From Anaerolineaceae bacterium UBA5211 (GTDB taxonomy: Bacteria; Chloroflexota; Anaerolineae; Anaerolineales; Anaerolineaceae): a stretch of 64,000 bases of DNA. Below the pieces are notes generated by a model that saw only the letters and a program-made list of their open reading frames with translations, did not search any database and was not told the origin of the DNA. Positions 62,008 to 64,000 of the stretch are shown here, one piece after another (within the stretch, counting starts at the first letter, position 1; every line of letters starts with the position of its first letter). The position numbers and the translations under genes are program-made. The stretch is taken from contig DHVJ01000050.1 of assembly GCA_002412595.1 (NCBI GenBank), positions 38,494 to 102,493 of the forward strand, read 5' to 3'.

Positions 62008-63651
62008 ATGAAAATCAAACGCTCAATGGTATTGGTTTCCAGTGATCCTCACTCTATTGAAAAGGGCTCTGAGGAAATTTACGCGCGGCTGGTCGATGAA
62101 TTGAAAGCCTTTAATTTATCCGATGAAATCTCATTATCCAAAGTTCCGGATATTGACCGAATTGATGCATCACCACTCGTTATTGTTTACCCGGAAGCCG
62201 TCGTCTATGGCCCGCTGGTCCCGGATGACGTTCATTACCTGGTAGAAGAACATTTATATAAAGGAAGAATTGCTTCCCGTCTGCAAGCTCCCACCAAGGA
62301 ACTAAGCGGAAAGATTGCCTGGGTCTCAGCCCGGGAAGGAACTCTGCCAGCCGAACAGCGCATTGTGCTGGAGCGCGCCGGTCAGATTGATCCCGATTCT
62401 ATCGAAGAGTACATCGTTCACGATGGCTATCAAGCACTTGGAAAGGTTTTATCCGAGATGAAACCGGCGGAAGTGATCGACGTCGTCAAGAAATCCGGCC
62501 TCAAAGGCCGCGGCGGCGCGGGCTTCCCCACCGGCTTGAAATGGGGTTTCGTGGCCGACGCAGCCGGCGATAAGCGCTACGTCATCTGCAACGCGGATGA
62601 AAGCGAACCCGGCACGTTTAAAGATCGCTTGATCCTGGAAGGCGATCCGCACAGCATTATTGAAGCCATGGCCATCGCCGCTTACGCGGTCGGGGCGGAT
62701 GAAGGATACATTTACATTCGCGGCGAATACACCCTCGCGCAAGCGCGCTTGTTGAAAGCTATTTTACAAGCTAAAGAAATGGGATTTCTGGGAGAGAATA
62801 TCTTCAATTCCGGCTTTAATTTTGACGTGCACGTGCACGGTGGAGCCGGTGCTTACATTTGCGGTGAAGAGACAGCTCTGATTGAATCCATTGAGGGCAA
62901 ACGCGGTGAACCCCGTCCGCGCCCGCCTTACCCCACCACCAATGGCCTGTGGGATAAACCCACAATGGTCAATAACGTGGAAACATTGGCTAATATTCCG
63001 CCAATTATCCGCAACGGTGCGGATTGGTTCAAGTCATTTGGAACTCCTTCCAGCCCAGGTACCAAGGTCTATACCATCCTGGGTAACGTCAATAACACCG
63101 GATTGGTGGAAGTTCCCATGGGGATCACACTGCGCGAAATAATTTCGATTTATGCTAAAGGCATGAAAAACGGCGCTCATTTCAAACTGGCCCAAACCGG
63201 AGGTTCCAGCGGTTCCATTATTCCGGCAGTCCTTCAGGACACCCCTATGGATTACGAATCCTATAGCAAAGCAGGGGTCTCCATGGGTTCAGGTGCCCTG
63301 TTGATTTGCAGCGAAGAAACCTGTGTGGTCGATTTGGCCAAAGTTCTGCTCAACTTCTTCCGTTTTGAAAGCTGCGGCAAATGCAATCCGTGCCGCATCG
63401 GCAATCAGCGGGCTTTCGAAATTCTAAACAACATTTCGGAAGGCTTAGGCAGCACAAAAGATATCAATGATCTGCAAGAGATCAGTAAATGGTTGTATGA
63501 AATGTCCAACTGCGGCCTTGGGCAAACTGCAGGGTCTCCATTAAAGGATATTATGAAAAACTTCCGCGCTGAAGTTGACGCCCATATCACCAATAAAGTA
63601 TGCCCTGCGGGGGTTTGCCAGATGAGTGGCAAAACCGCCTCATTGGTCTAA
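62008..63651 (+). CDS. NuoF-like FMN/NADH subunit without ferredoxin domain (second module)
   Basis: A 547-residue NuoF paralogue. The NADH/FMN motif is GLKGRGGAGFPTGLKW, with CNADESEPGTFKDR and YIRGEYTLAQ, and the [4Fe-4S] motif ESCGKCNPCRIGNQR plus SNCGLGQ. The N-terminal thioredoxin-like domain keeps the shape (SSDPHSIEKGS, VIVYPEA) but has lost all ligand cysteines. The C-terminal ferredoxin domain is absent. This resembles HoxF or formate-dehydrogenase-linked diaphorases rather than HydB. It lies 13 bp downstream of the second NuoE. Confidence 0.92.
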   Translation: MKIKRSMVLVSSDPHSIEKGSEEIYARLVDELKAFNLSDEISLSKVPDIDRIDASPLVIVYPEAVVYGPLVPDDVHYLVEEHLYKGRIASRLQAPTKELSGKIAWVSAREGTLPAEQRIVLERAGQIDPDSIEEYIVHDGYQALGKVLSEMKPAEVIDVVKKSGLKGRGGAGFPTGLKWGFVADAAGDKRYVICNADESEPGTFKDRLILEGDPHSIIEAMAIAAYAVGADEGYIYIRGEYTLAQARLLKAILQAKEMGFLGENIFNSGFNFDVHVHGGAGAYICGEETALIESIEGKRGEPRPRPPYPTTNGLWDKPTMVNNVETLANIPPIIRNGADWFKSFGTPSSPGTKVYTILGNVNNTGLVEVPMGITLREIISIYAKGMKNGAHFKLAQTGGSSGSIIPAVLQDTPMDYESYSKAGVSMGSGALLICSEETCVVDLAKVLLNFFRFESCGKCNPCRIGNQRAFEILNNISEGLGSTKDINDLQEISKWLYEMSNCGLGQTAGSPLKDIMKNFRAEVDAHITNKVCPAGVCQMSGKTASLV

Positions 63652-63675
63652 TTTGTATTTTCGGAGAAAATAAAC

Positions 63676-64000
63676 ATGGTAAATTTGACAATTGATGGAA
63701 AAAATATTGAAATAAAGGAAGGTACGACTGTTCTGAATGCCGCACGAGCAGCCGGAATTGAAATCCCGACCCTGTGCGACCATCCTCAGTTGACCCCTTA
63801 TGGCGGTTGTCGTCTCTGTTTGGTTGAGGTTGAGGGTGCCCGCACCCTGCAGCCCTCCTGCACATTGCCGGTTAACAACGAAATGAAGGTTCATACCGAT
63901 ACAGAGAAAGTTCGCCAGGCACGCAAATTTGTTCTTTCCATGATTTTCAGTGAGCGCAACCACTTTTGCCCTTACTGCCAGGTCAGCGGCGGCGATTGTG
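63676..64000 (+). CDS. NuoG/HoxU/HydA-like iron-sulfur subunit, N-terminal part (cut by window edge)
   Basis: The open frame continues to the end of the window (108 codons visible). It begins MVNLTIDGKNIEIKEGTTVL, a plant-type [2Fe-2S] ferredoxin domain with cysteines in TLCDHPQLTPYGGCRLCLVE and PSCTLP. A second region SERNHFCPYCQVSGGDC starts the His-Cys [4Fe-4S] motif. GGAG lies 10 nt before the ATG. It could be NuoG/HoxU-like, a formate dehydrogenase or the N-terminus of HydA. The FCPYC variant, unlike the DCLTC of classical HydA, favours the former two. Confidence 0.88.
   Translation, partial: MVNLTIDGKNIEIKEGTTVLNAARAAGIEIPTLCDHPQLTPYGGCRLCLVEVEGARTLQPSCTLPVNNEMKVHTDTEKVRQARKFVLSMIFSERNHFCPYCQVSGGDC

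Overview
The window looks like a chromosomal segment of an anaerobic member of the Chloroflexota, most likely class Anaerolineae. This is inferred from gene content: a mreBCD-mrdA-minCDE-rodA run, two sugar ABC importers with LacI regulators, a fused ECF ATPase, a stand-alone TrpB2, and a hydrogenase-type NuoE/NuoF cluster with DRTGG, CBS-ATPase and PHP accessory genes. The taxon cannot be proved from the sequence alone. Base composition is moderate, the two tRNA genes do not encode CCA, and TTG/GTG starts with good Shine-Dalgarno (SD) sequences are common.

Layout. (1) 1-7787, minus strand: one long shape and division operon, transcribed mreB, mreC, mreD, mrdA (PBP2), minC, minD, minE, rodA, then gltX, which runs off the left edge. 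(2) 7909-8021: tRNA-Gly(CCC) behind a textbook promoter; then a NagD-like HAD phosphatase. (3) 8949-17661, plus strand: a large GT-C-like membrane protein and a small membrane protein, a complete ECF vitamin-type transporter (fused double ATPase, S component, T component), and a lipid-linked sugar pair (GT39-like and DPM1-like GT2). (4) 17662-20629: an AT-rich leader with a class I cyclic-di-GMP riboswitch, followed by a small secreted protein, a SipW-like signal peptidase fused to a DUF5305-like domain, and a secreted RTX-repeat protein. The two secreted proteins share a VPESG motif next to the signal anchor. (5) 20678-25627: argG-argH, with a possible arginine attenuator leader, and a Trp T-box leader in front of trpB2. 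(6) 25786-33128: glutamate synthase large subunit, an RNase II/R-type exonuclease and NAD synthetase.

(7) 33223-43490, minus strand: a LacI-controlled cluster with an ABC sugar importer, a sucrose-phosphate-synthase-like GT4, a GalT-like nucleotidyltransferase, a GH32-clan hydrolase, a uridine-kinase-like P-loop kinase and a GH13_18 (sucrose phosphorylase family) enzyme. This probably encodes a pathway for a sucrose-like disaccharide whose identity cannot be read from sequence. (8) 43944-50932, minus strand: a second LacI/ABC importer unit with a GH3 glycosidase. (9) 51356-55402: a membrane PAS-GGDEF diguanylate cyclase (a possible source of the ligand for the riboswitch in region 4), ywbE, tRNA-His, an RNHCP-domain gene with no normal start codon, and hisS. 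(10) 55487-64000, plus strand: two DRTGG proteins, a CBS-HATPase, a PHP protein, an HATPase, a thioredoxin-like ferredoxin and two successive NuoE/NuoF diaphorase modules. A NuoG/HoxU/HydA-like iron-sulfur subunit is cut by the right edge. This is a flavin-linked NADH/ferredoxin electron-transfer complex, probably for a hydrogenase or formate dehydrogenase whose catalytic subunit lies outside the window.

The most interesting system is region 4: a predicted c-di-GMP-gated surface-protein export cassette, similar in logic to Bacillus tapA-sipW-tasA.
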